NCBI GenBank assembly: GCA_024529925.1
Contig: JAFEUB010001429.1
Span: 703,501-767,500 of the forward strand
Length of the DNA: 64,000 bases
Source: Ophthalmolycus amberensis
Lineage: Eukaryota > Chordata > Actinopteri > Perciformes > Zoarcidae
Direction of reading: 5' to 3'
Part shown: in pieces, positions 48,934 through 64,000 of the stretch
Position numbering within the stretch: the first letter of the stretch is position 1
How the letters are laid out: every line of letters starts with the position of its first letter
The notes under the pieces: model-generated
The model's database searches: none
What the model was told of the DNA's origin: nothing
What the model saw: the letters and a program-made list of their open reading frames with translations, nothing else
Translations under genes and position numbers: made by a program

Positions 48934-49321
48934 CCTCCTTTGTGTCGTGTTACATGCACTAAGCCGCTCTCTCACTGCTCACACCATGTGAAGACTATCA
49001 TGCGTAAAGTTTCACTGCCGTGGGGATGAATAGTGTCGGCCTAAATAATTACTTTTCAACCGGTTTAATCGCTGTGAGGGTTTTTGGAGATGGAGGGAGA
49101 AATTGAATTAGGAAAAGTCACATTCCCCCGTAGTGAACCCTTTGAATCTCATATTCATATTATCATAAGACGTTGACACTGAAGCAAAATTACTGTTCTT
49201 CCCCCACTGGACGAGACTACATTGTTATCTTTCACTCGAGGAGCACGGCTTTGTTGCCGATCCTCACCCACGTCCAAGCTGAAAGTGTGTCTTTAATCGA
49301 TTCAAGCGCTTGTGGTGCTAT

Positions 49322-49353
<32 letters not shown>

Positions 49354-49366
49354 TGTGTGTGTGTGA
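49322..49366. repeat. (GT)n microsatellite
   Basis: About 22 GT units, with one GG interruption. Confidence 0.95.
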
Positions 49367-50162
49367 GAGGCCACATGTCGAATAAATACTGCGACTTTCC
49401 GGGGAATGGGAGGAGAGGAGAGCAACATAGACAGTAGACATGAATCTTTTTCCTTTGAGTGAAGCAGAAATAATACACGCAGAAGGCGTGATATCGTTGT
49501 GGTGAAGGCGCCCCAAGGATGGAGTGCAGGAGTTCATGTGCGGAGGAGACATCTAAAAGGGAAGAAGGAGAACCATAGTGGGAGGAGAAAAAACGTGAAC
49601 GCGGTTAAAGTCACTGCAGCCAGGTTATGTTTACAAGGTTACATGGACATTTGATATATATTACTCAAAGTACATACAGTAGCATATACGCATGCAAAAC
49701 ACACATTATGTGAAAGATGATAGCATCATATCATCGTCCACATTTTTGTCTTTGGTCCGACTCTGAACACGTGTGTGTGTGTGTGTTTTCCGGCCTCTGA
49801 GCAACCTTTGCATGCGCTCGTACTCACCGACCAGTATGTGCAATATGTGGAATATTTCAAGCATGGCGCCCTAAAAAGACTCCACATGTGTCCGAGCAAC
49901 AGCCCAGACACGAGTCATACTATTTAAGAGAAACTTCTCTCGGACTTTTCTTCTCTGCCTCTGAAAAATCAGCATGCTTTCTGCCCATTAGCTGTGTGTG
50001 TTCTGTTACTCATGCACATTTGCTCTTTTGAAAAATTGGGCAAGCCCTTTAGATAGGCACACGCATAAAAGAGTGCACTGTGTCGATGTCAAGAGGGGCT
50101 CATTGTAAACGGGCCGTTAACACCGGAGGACAACCAGAAAGAGAGAAAAGCAGATGGCCTAA

Positions 50163-50181
50163 GGGGGGGGGGGGGGGGGGG
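50163..50181. repeat. poly-G tract
   Basis: Nineteen G residues. Confidence 0.95.
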
Positions 50182-52099
50182 TATAAACATGCACAATGGC
50201 GTTGACTCCTGGGTGCAGCGGTGGCCCGAGGGCTGCAGTTTAGTCATTTCATTGGTGCCTAACGTTGTGTGAGGGGCACAATGTCTCTGTTCTGTCTCTC
50301 AACAGTGGGGGAAAGGCAAACCCTGGAGAGGGTTACAAGGCTACAGGACACAGACGGGACACATCTTTACAACAGGCTCCTACCTGTGTAAAAGAGGCTG
50401 TTCTGTAATGACTACTGCAACAGCGCCTATCATTGTGGCAGAGCCTTGTAATTACAATATGTCTGCTAGCCTTTAAAGTGAAATTCTTAGTCATTTGAGG
50501 CGAGGGGATGGGCTCCGACTGTGCCTGTGACATAGTAACAGTACACGTGGTGAAAATTGTCCCAAAATAACTATGGACGGCCAGTACTAAAGGTGTATGC
50601 TCCAGACAGTAGAACAGCGTCTGAAATCACCTCCGCCGAACCCTCTCCGATGGCAGAACTGGGCGGGTGGGGTTGGGTCAAAAACATTTTTTCCCAAAGC
50701 CACCAACCCAGCCACTGTGTGAGAAACTAGCCAGGATTTGAACCATCTCTACACACCTCTACTGCGTACAACTCAGTGCAACGACACCGCAAATGCCTCT
50801 CGGTAAGACTGTCTTAAAAGTGTTGAAGTAAGCTCTCGTCACCGTTAATTCATCATCACAGTAAGACACACACACAGAAAGCTGCTGGCCCACTGCTCCC
50901 TGAGGGTTCAAGATGTCTCACCTCTGACGGCATCGCAGGCAGTGGAAGCATTGCGCTCTGCCCTTTGGCGCAGATGGTAAACACCTTGAAGACATTTACT
51001 GATGAAATTGTTTTTTTTCATTATTTTAGGAAACGCCAGTCTCTTAAAACTTCCATGTATTTTTTCTTTTCTTTTACCAGTGACTTTACAGCCTATTGGA
51101 TTTGAACAGCGGAGGTCAACAGCAGATGAACTGATGTTTATATAAAGTTGAGAATTCTCGCTTTTCCAGAAAGTCCTCGATCAGAGGGAATCCGGGGTTC
51201 ATTTCTTTGGAAAACAACTGAGTATGTATTTGTTAGAAACAGAAGCTTCTTAACTACAATATGTACATTTCATTTGTCAGTAGGATCCAGTGGAAGTGAA
51301 AGGACAAAGGAACTTGAGGACCAAGCAGAAAGAACAAAGCTTTGTTCGAGTTAAGAATGAACCAGGCGATTCATTTGGCTTGAAATTGTCATAATGTTCC
51401 TAAATTGACAGTTTTTGCAATGTTGAAATCAAATGATTAAAAACCATCAAAGTTAGCGTTATCTAATTATTTATTTAAAACATTCTAAATACTTACAAAT
51501 ACAATTTAAAAAATTGAGTTTCACATTTAAATTACATGAATATAAAATACAAGTTCTGTCAACAATGTAACTAACAGAAAATACCCTCGCGAATAAAAAT
51601 TACTTTATCGTGAAAATGTGTGACCAGCATAACAGGAGGGTGTCATTTTTCTCAGTGGCGGCAATTTTTAGTAGATTCTGATGAGTGCCCTCTCATTTAT
51701 TTTAAATATTTCATCTGTAATAATAACGCATTGTCAAAGACATCTGACCATCAACTATGTTGAGTAAGGTGTTACGGTTTGCAATTCTTTTATGATTCTA
51801 ATTCAAAAACATGTTTATATTTAAAGATAACCTGATAAAGAAAATGAAATGTCGTTAGCCATGATAGGCTGAATTGTCGACCATGTTAAGTTACTCAAGA
51901 GTACTAAAATAAAATATACTTTCCTTTAAAACATCAATGAAAATTTTAACATTAAGCTTTGCAATAGTGGATATATTACACTGACGGAATATTCTTACTT
52001 AAAGCCCCAATTATAGAGTGCCTCTTTTATAGATCTAATGAAATGGCAAATAATTGTTGGAATGCTGTTAAGCATTCCAACTATTGTTATCCTGTTTCT

Positions 52100-52440
52100 T
52101 TATTCCACTATTTCTTCCGTCCCCCCCTGTTTCGTCGCAACGCTTCTTCTTCTTCATTTTTTAAGCTACAGAAACCGTTCAACTATCAAAATGTTCAGCT
52201 CCGTCAGCTCATCTCTGCTATGACTTTTTCTATTTCTAACCTTTAAACTTTTTGAATTATTAAGCTTTTAGCAACTTTATTTTTGAATGGGATGTCTATG
52301 GAGAATATTTTCAAATCCTCTTAAACTTCTTCAACTTTCAAATCGTTCAACTTCCTCATACTTTCAGCTACAGACACCATTTCAACTTTCAAATGTTGAG
52401 AAAACCCTTAACTATTGCCAACATGATTCAGCTTTTTGAT
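52100..52440. repeat. AT-rich dispersed repeat, copy A
   Basis: Contains TTAAGCTACAGAAACCGTTC, then AACTATCAAAATGTTCAGCTC, later followed by TTTTTGAATTATTAAGCTTTT and several CTTCAACTTTCAAA words. A second copy with the same leading block lies at 53602-53800. It is a low-complexity dispersed repeat, not a gene. Confidence 0.6.
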
Positions 52441-53175
52441 ATCTTTTAAACTTTTTGAACTGCAGCAATTTAACTTTTATGATTTTTCAGCCCTTTTCTG
52501 ACTTTATAATGGGTGTGTATTGCGCAGCTTAGAGTGCGTGATGTCACCGCTAGAGTGAAGAGCAGCTTGAGATTCTTGTGAAAAAAACATTTGTGTTTTG
52601 CCACTGTGTCCACAATCTTCACTCTTCATGCATAATTTCTGGATGTAGAAGTAGCTAATATTGTCCTTGTCGTAGAAAAATTACTGTAGAATCCCACAGA
52701 TTTCCACATTTGACACAGAAGCCGTTAATTGAGAGGAAAACCAACTTTCTGCTCCATAGAGACCAATGTTAAATTTTGCTTCAAAAACATCTTCCACAGA
52801 ACACGGTACCCCATTTCTACATCGCCAGTTAAGCCACATTTTTTACACTACAGACACAATTTTTACAGGATCTGTTCTTCAACTCATTCTTCCCCTCAAT
52901 TATTAATATCGGAGCAATAGGAGGTACGGTATGGGAGTTTTGATGATTTGTTTGAGAGGTGTTTCCCTGTTTTATCTCCATGAAATGGCTTCAGGCACAC
53001 AGGTGTTCGCGATTGAGCCAATTAGTGATGTTGATAAACACACAGACTCACAGACACACGCGCACATACACTCCTCTCCCTCTCTCTCTGTGTGTCTCTC
53101 TCTCATACAGTCATTCAGGTCTTAGGGATCTTTAGAGGTCTTTCCCCCCTCCTCCACCCCCCCCCACACACACAC

Positions 53176-53431
53176 GCCATTTTAAAATAAAAGCCCCACA
53201 GAATGAATCCTAACTGAAATGCTTGTGATGAGCCTGTCATTCAATAACCGGTTTGTGTTTATCGAACATTATGATTCTGTCTCCTCTCCCCTTCTCCCCC
53301 ACACCCCACACCCCATTTCAAAATAAAAGCCCCAGAGAGTGAATTCTAACTGAACTGCTTGTGATGAAGCCTGTCATTTAATAACCTCTGTTTATGTGTG
53401 TCAAACATGATGATTATGTCTCCTCTTCTAA
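53176..53431. repeat. 136-bp tandem duplication
   Basis: Two adjacent diverged copies: AAAATAAAAGCCCCA recurs with a 136-base spacing (53184 and 53320). Each is followed by TAACTGAA(A/C)TGCTTGTGATG and a GTCTCCTCT end. Confidence 0.85.
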
Positions 53432-53439
53432 TTACTAAT

Positions 53440-53597
53440 ACTTCGACTACAACTTCTACGACTACTGCTACTACAAATATCACTACTGCTACAGCTAGTA
53501 CTTATTCAAATGCTACTAATACTTATACTGCTAATAATACTTCTACTACAACTTCTACTTCTACTACTACTACAACAAATATCACTACTGCTGGAAT
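53440..53597. repeat. degenerate (ACT)n trinucleotide repeat
   Basis: About 155 bases of ACT/TAC trinucleotides with ATA and CAA variants. It accounts for a Thr/Ser/Asn-only open frame. Confidence 0.9.
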
Positions 53598-53601
53598 TCT
53601 T

Positions 53602-53800
53602 TTAAGCTACAGAAACCGTTCGAATATCAAAATGTTCAGCTCTTTCAGGAGAGGGGTGCTTTGACTTTTCATATTTGTAATCTTTCAACTTTTAGAATTA
53701 TTAAGCTTTTTGCAATTTTTTAAAAATTGGATATCTATTTTCAGCAATGTTTTTGAGATTCATTTCAGCTTTCAGCATTCCAACGCATTTTCAGCAGGAA
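53602..53800. repeat. AT-rich dispersed repeat, copy B
   Basis: TTAAGCTACAGAAACCGTTC and GAATATCAAAATGTTCAGCTC match copy A at 52100-52440. It then ends in TTTCAGCATTCCAACGCATT and GGAAATGCATTTTCTAG. Confidence 0.6.
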
Positions 53801-54419
53801 ATGCATTTTCTAGTTACTCTCTACTAACCCACCACCCGGATAACAAGGCCGCAGGGCAAAAGTCAGTCCAGTTTGACTCTTGGGGGCGAAATCACACAAG
53901 ATGTGTTCATAAAGACACACCGGCGTCCATAATTCAGTTGTAAAGTGAGGATGTCCTGCCTCTAACTGAGTGGGATCAAAGGGTGTATTGTGTGTTAGGT
54001 AAGATGCCCTTTTGTTGACACTTACTCCAATGAATCCCTGCGTGTTCAAAACAAGTCAGCCCTTTGTCCTCGTTGGATCTGGTCAATTTGAAGATGATAT
54101 CCCACTTTTAAAGAAGCCAGCTTATAGAGATCGGTGGGGGGAGGTGAATTTCTCTCGTAAAAAAAAAGCGAACAAAAAAGAAATAGACAACGAGAAGACA
54201 GAGTGAGACCCTCTTTGCTCTGAATTGCAAATCTGTCAGTCTTAGACAAGAGCTGTAAAAGTCTGTTACCGATATGGGAGATAGTCAAACATGAGTTCTA
54301 GCGACAGCTAACCTATTGATGTCAGAGTTTCTTTCAAAGTAGAAAACTAGAGGAGTCACATTGACTAAGCTCTTAAAATATTCCTGAGCAGTTACAAGTT
54401 ACTTGCAAAATATAATAAA

Positions 54420-54540
54420 TAAAATGACACATTACTCGTGTTACTTCTGGTTGCAAAAGGCCAAGATGGCGACGGACAAAATGCCGTACTTACGGCAGTC
54501 CACAAACTAATGTCGGTGACTACAACTATGACTTATATGA
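54420..54540. repeat. MITE-like repeat fragment, related to 14296-14600
   Basis: GGCCAAGATGGCGACGG and CGGCAGTCCACAAACTAATG correspond, inverted, to words in the 14296-14600 copy and its family. Confidence 0.45.
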
Positions 54541-54663
54541 AGCCACTAGACTGAAAAAACGAAATACCGGTCGATAGATTTTAATTTCAGTTCAGTTTCC
54601 CGTCGAAAAATATTCGAAATAAACGTAAACTCAAAGTGATGTTGATTTTTTTAATGTGACTAA

Positions 54664-54817
54664 TACGTTTTGCTGCTGCCCCCGTCCACAGCAGTACATT
54701 GCTTTGCTCCCGTGTTGGTACATCCCCCTGCCTCTCCAAACATTGTAGTTAATACACTGACTATAGATAAGTACCTCATACAACCCCACTTCAAAAACAC
54801 CCGAAATATCCCTTTAA
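54664..54817. repeat. MITE-like repeat end ending ATATCCCTTTAA
   Basis: The block TATAGATAAGTACCTCATAC, then AACCCCACTTCAAAAACACC and CGAAATATCCCTTTAA, is familiar to me as one end of a common percomorph element. Only one end is present here, and no partner copy lies in the window. Confidence 0.45.
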
Positions 54818-56929
54818 GGTAAGGAAGAGGCGGCATAACCTCAAATGTTTCCAGTTAAAGGATTTCACTATGGAACATCTTAATATTCTGGCATCCAACC
54901 TAGTCCCTTATCTAAACAAAGGTCCAACAGCGATTAACGTGTACTGTACTGTAGTGATAATTCTAACTAGTTCATATACCGTTGTGTGATTTAATCTATT
55001 ACTATACTTTATAAATGCGTAATATTTTAGAAGAGGATTATGTTGTGTATGCAAAATCTTCATTTGTAAAGGAGTAAATGCAGCTGTCAAATAAATGTAG
55101 TGGAGTAAAACGCAGAATATTTCTCATTATAATGGAGCACAAGTATAAAGTACTATAAATGGCACCATTACCTCAGTAAATGTGTTTAGTAACATTTGGC
55201 CACTGATCCACATCACATGCAAGCGGCTGCGTGATACAATCAGGCTGATGCTGTACAGTTCAACAAAGATAAGAATGCTTTTCCTTTGAACTCTCTGCCT
55301 TAACACGAAGCAGTCAAACAGTAAAACACATAATCCGGCTAATACAAGTTCTTAAGGCTCCGCTGAGATCGTAATCTATCAACAGACGAACACATGGTGT
55401 TGATGGCGGTCTGGCCTGTGAGCAACGCTCTTCTCAGAAAATCTGAGCCTCACATTGATGATCAACTGAGGTGTACAATACAGGTGTGATAGCACACCAG
55501 ACATTACCTCCTGGTCATTAATGTACGGTCATTAACATGATTACATTCATTTTACTATAGCAGTCTTCACATCATGAAGCAGACAAGAGACAGAAAGGCT
55601 GTTGGCGCATTTCACACATTTCACACGCGTGCCTCATTGGATCTTTATGTGACCGGAGAAATTGCTTTAGGATGCAGAAAGTGGATGAAGGGAAAGTGTG
55701 ACAGAAACATCACTTCCAACATGTTCATCCTTGTTAGTAAAGTCACAAAGAGAGAACTAAGCACGTGGTGTGACACCAGGGAGAGGAGATTCATAATAAC
55801 AATAAGAGTTACTATATGCTCATTTTGAACCACCATACTGCATATCACACATATGCATATATACATATATATATATACATATATAGAGAGCTAAAGGCCT
55901 ACACGTATAGTGCACAATGCTCTGAGGAAAGTTATTTTAAAGTAAACAGCAACTCATTATTCTGGATTACAGTCATTGTTAAAGTGATTTAAAAGTAAGT
56001 CGTGATATCTTATTGTTCCCTCACGCAAAATTGGGGTGTGGTCCCATCACATTTTTAATTGTTCGATGTTAATATTATATCGGCAGTGGGGCAGGTTGTA
56101 ACAATGGGACTCCTTGTGTTTAGAGTTATTAGAGTTATTTATTTTGCACAATTCAAACAACAAAATTTAAAATAATCAAACATAACAGAAATAAATGAAT
56201 CACAGTGCAGGAAGAGACAGAAAGCCAACTTGGCTTATTTGAAGCTCCACCTATACAATAATAAAACTTTACAAAATTACAAAGAAAAAATAAAATATGC
56301 ATAAGACATTACATTACAACAAAACAAAGAAAGAAAGAAAAGGAAAAAAATAAAATAATGTAATTGTGTCGAGTGTGAGTGAGCGTGTGTGTGTGCATGT
56401 GTAATATAACAGCTAAAACAAGAAAGACATGAAAACTAATACATAAACAAACTGTTACAAAACAGCAATTAGATGTTCTTTTAGGCATCTTTTAAAACAT
56501 TTTACAGAGGGACATTCTTTTGTTAGGTGGGAAAAGTCATTCCATACCCCACTTTGACATCGATTAATTAATTCTGTGGTTTAGTTGGAGGTGTTGGAAA
56601 CATTGCTGTTGGCAGTAGACACGTGAGGGTCACAGAATTTGTGAGCGGAAACTTCAGGGAGAAATAGCGTAGGTGCTGAGACAAAGTGTTAGAACCTTTC
56701 CCGGTCTCGCCCTACTGCTCTGAAATAGAAGACAGGTGTCCATCCTTGACCATTGTCCCATTTGGAAAATAAACCAAAGTGCCAAAGTTATTTAATTGTT
56801 GATGTCTAAAAATGTGACGTCAAGCAGCTCTAACATGAAGTTTTCTCGCCTCAGAAAAACTCAGGATATATTTTAATACTGGCTCATATAAGTAGATATC
56901 TTTGTATGGTTTCAGCTGGAGATAGCAAT
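54818..56929. other. intergenic DNA, nothing recognised
   Basis: AT-rich. A short TA-rich alternating tract lies near 55858-55885. The stretch 56100-56800 is A-rich on this strand and may hold an old retroposon, but I could not assign it. Confidence 0.45.
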
Positions 56930-57200
56930 GTCAGTCCATCCACCACTTGGGTCCAGACTGAAATATATAGAGCAATATTGGTTGATTGCAATGAATGTTT
57001 GCACAGACAACAGAGGATGAATGCTACTGACTTTGCCGATCCCCTGACTTTGACTGTAGCGACAGGACGGAGTTGAAATTTTTGCCGTTTTAGTGAAATG
57101 TTTCAGCTACTGGATGTATTGTCATGACATTCTGTATAAATATTATAAATGATATAACGCCATCGTCATGTCAATATGTCACCTTGGGCAACATTTTGGA
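56930..57200 (+). repeat. dispersed fish repeat, copy 3 (partial)
   Basis: Same family as 3040-3500: CCACCACTTGGGTCCAGACTG, then ACAGAGGATGAATGCTACTG, then GATCCCCTGACTTTGACTGTA, in the same order. The GCTAAC-rich half is missing. Confidence 0.55.
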
Positions 57201-57900
57201 GTTCGACCAACATTCTACCTTATGTGATAAAGTAGTGGACAAATACATGTTTTGCTTTTAAAATGTCGACGAAAATGTATATCTTGCTCAGCCTCTTTAA
57301 TTGTTAAATGTTTTTTTTTCTGGTCATATATTCAAAACTGATTTCCAAATACTTTGACAACTAAACTGTTAAGTTGTGTTGTTAGGCTCCCATTGCAAAC
57401 AGGTTAAATAAATGCTGATAACATTGACCGTAACCTGAGAAATACCTGAGATTTGACTGATAACAAGTTCTATTGTTGTAGCACTAATGTGTCTTTCATT
57501 ACAATGAGGAGCAGCTCGGCGAACATGGTGCAGTGAACTACAATGTGACTGCACATTGACAGCCTGATAAGGCCCAAGTGATAATTGATTGATGTGGATT
57601 GAATGAAATGGCTCGATATCAAATGCTGGTCGTGTTTCACTGTTTGTCTTATAAAAGAGAACAATGGTAGCTACACTGAAACACTTTATGACAAATTAAA
57701 TAGCGATGATCCCTAGAATATTAATGGTTGCCAAAATAAAAATGAAGTAAGGCACTATATAAACTCACCATTCAGTACCAACAACACAATATAATATATA
57801 TATATAAATATCTTCATGAACTGATTTATGATTTTACCCAATTGCCTCCATGAGAGCGAGGGCGCTGTAATGAACACTGATTAACTTGTAAACATCCTGT
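57201..57900. other. AT-rich DNA upstream of ednrb
   Basis: Contains an alternating AT stretch near 57790-57805 and no coding exon. It presumably includes the ednrb promoter, but no clear TATA box was identified. Confidence 0.4.
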
Positions 57901-58250
57901 CTGTCGTCCTCGGTCTCCCTCCAACCCCTCCTCTCCATGAGAAGAGGAGGGGTTGGAGGGCAGGGGAGAAACTCTGCAGACTCTTGACACTGTGTTCACT
58001 GAGACTCAGCAGCCAGTACTGGAGAGGAGTGAGCATACCAGAGGAGCTGACTGGAGCTTCTGGAGCACAGAGCTGGAGCTTTTTCACTTTGACACCGGTG
58101 ACAGAGGAGGATGACTGGAGCGTCACTTCAGGAACAGCATCCCTCCGATCTGGGAACTTTTCTCTGTCCTGAGAGCTTGAAAGTTACCGGAAAAGAAAGT
58201 TTGATCTGAAGAGGCACATATATTGGATTTCTGCTTCGGCTGCGAGTTAG
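57900..58250 (+). other. probable noncoding first exon of ednrb
   Basis: A strong donor, GAGTTAG followed by GTAAGTAAG, lies at 58250/58251. The acceptor TGTGTTCCAG at 58835 begins the exon that carries the start codon. The region between about 57960 and 58250 is GC-richer than its surroundings. The start of the exon is not defined by sequence alone. Confidence 0.5.
57917..57960. repeat. perfect 18-bp GC-rich hairpin at the ednrb 5' end
   Basis: Left arm 57917-57934 (CCCTCCAACCCCTCCTCT) and right arm 57943-57960 are exact reverse complements, separated by the 8-base loop CCATGAGA. If transcribed, it would be a very stable leader hairpin. If upstream of the start site, it supplies paired CCCCTCC/GGAGGGG boxes. 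The ATG in the loop opens a 16-codon frame ending in TGA. Confidence 0.9.
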
Positions 58251-58902
58251 GTAAGTAAGAGCTTAAACTGCTGTGACCGGAGAACATTAATTGATTGATT
58301 TAGGGACTGTAGGAAAATGATTGGGGTCTTCACTTTTAATCAAAAACCAAGGCCTTCTCCAGGGTTATTGATGTTTACTTTGGACTCCTATTGACTTTAA
58401 ACTGTAATACCCTCCCCTCATTATGTCAAAAACGTTCAAATGTGATAACTTCTTTAATCATGTACCGGACAGAACTGTTGTCTCCTGCTTATGGAAAAGT
58501 GCCTGCTCTCACAAAAAAAGTCAGACTACCCTATCTTTAGAAAAATAATATCTTCCCCCTTTTCTGACCCCCCCTCTCTTCCCCTAATAATTGTTGTAAA
58601 GTCCGTAAACTAAAAATGACCAACATGTTTCTGCATGGTGTGTCTGCGTATTAATTGTGAGTTTTAGTAAGTTTGTCCAGCTGGGGATGGCAGCTCAGTG
58701 AGCTTAAGTCACTTAATAAACCCTGGAGCCCTAATGTGCCTCCTAGACCGTAAGGATGTTTTTTTTCATAAAGCGTAATATTCCTGTAGTCAGAACAGGC
58801 CTGAATGCAATACTTTCTTGCAAATTGTGTTCCAGACACACCCAAAAAGGATCAGTTGCGGCCTTGTTGGATAAAAACCACATTTACAAACTAAACTGCA
58901 GG

Positions 58903-63422
<4,520 letters not shown>

Positions 63423-64000
63423 GTAAGAAAGGAGTAGATATGACAACAAAAAGAAATATTGAAGTGTGGATGACTGAATGAGGATACGCGCTTATTCTTG
63501 TTCCATCTACAGCATCATGTGAAGTCTCAATCAACTTTTAGCCAAAGTGCTTTTGGAGATCAGATCTTACCTAAAACTCTTTTTTTATACTGGACCACTG
63601 CACACTCTCCCTGTCCAAAACGAAATAAGCAGCAGTGAACTCCAAAACACTGTATTCTTGGACCACAAGAGTGAGACGTGTGTGAGTCAGTAAAACTGCC
63701 GTTCAAAATACCAAATATCGAGAACTAAGGCGGGGCAAAGTTCAGCACAAGTGTTTTATAAAATTGGGGGTCAAGGGTCGATTAACAAAGACAGCTCATC
63801 AGGCTCTCGGTCTGGCGGTTACTTTGACGCTATGAACCTCGCAATAAGTTACGCATTACATTCGAGTGCGACGCTGTGTTCCGTGTTGCTACCTGCAGCG
63901 GCTTGGAAGAGATTAAATCCAATGAGCTTGTTTGAGATTTGTTTGCATCATTTTGTTACGTATTTCTTTGCATATATGTATGTATTGAGAATTTTTTGCA
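63423..64000 (+). other. 3' UTR and downstream sequence of ednrb
   Basis: Follows the TGA at 63420-63422. An ATTAAA at 63912-63917 is a possible polyadenylation signal, which would give a 3' UTR of about 500-520 bases. No other gene is seen before the window ends. Confidence 0.5.

Larger units (their letters stand above)
48126..52099. other. intergenic DNA, one unexplained reading frame
   Basis: A minus-strand frame at 48245-48688 includes VLVPTSKTVTNPDGRLQRRK and SPLCAFLLRDFNTLNASS. The second part loosely recalls the segment after the reverse transcriptase of fish non-LTR retrotransposons. I could not assign it. The rest contains simple repeats and no recognised exon. Confidence 0.4.

Noticed and set aside
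53398..53664. Thr/Ser/Asn-rich open frame resembling a mucin
   Set aside because: It is the translation of a degenerate ACT trinucleotide repeat.

Overview
The window is vertebrate nuclear DNA, almost certainly from a teleost fish and probably a percomorph. The reasons are multi-exon genes with GT-AG introns, dense dinucleotide microsatellites, an intact hAT transposon, a BEL/Pao retrotransposon (a group absent from mammals), and many degenerate inverted-repeat elements of kinds I recall from spiny-rayed fish. No bacterial or phage features and no CRISPR array are present.

Layout. Bases 1-4130 are intergenic with two old repeats. Bases 4131-6963 hold a minus-strand gene with 11 coding exons that I read as erich2 (glutamate-rich protein 2). 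It has one apparent +1 frameshift in exon 10, and an RFX-type X-box lies just upstream. Bases 7000-20600 are gene-poor. They contain a 23-bp-stem hairpin, a probable solo LTR on the minus strand (11406-12860) carrying a 73-bp minisatellite, and a run of microsatellites. Bases 20613-23001 are a complete hAT/Charlie-like transposon with matching 16-bp termini, an 8-bp target duplication and an uninterrupted 645-codon transposase. Bases 23586-26656 are a BEL/Pao LTR retrotransposon with a perfect 5-bp target duplication but large internal deletions.

Bases 26662-33556 are intergenic, with one possible unassigned promoter near 27450. Bases 33557-34391 are an 835-bp fold-back element with ~250-bp inverted termini, TGT...ACA ends and a CCGG target duplication, which resembles a non-autonomous Ginger-type transposon. 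It sits between GC boxes and the first exon of slc25a30. Bases 34555-38441 are the nine coding exons of slc25a30, a mitochondrial inner-membrane carrier (285 aa). Its last intron has a perfect U12-type donor. Bases 39380-57890 are intergenic, rich in repeats and microsatellites, including a 205-bp (CT)n tract. Bases 57900-63422 hold an endothelin B-type receptor gene with one noncoding and seven coding exons (419 aa).

The three host genes do not form a functional unit. SLC25A30 and EDNRB both lie on human chromosome 13, so their proximity here fits an old linkage group. The notable observations are the element interrupting the slc25a30 promoter, the minor-class intron, the erich2 frameshift with its ciliary-type promoter motif, the deletion-derived BEL/Pao copy, and a perfect 18-bp GC-rich hairpin at the start of ednrb. 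I did not find an undescribed multi-gene system. Repeat family names are from memory and were not checked against a library.
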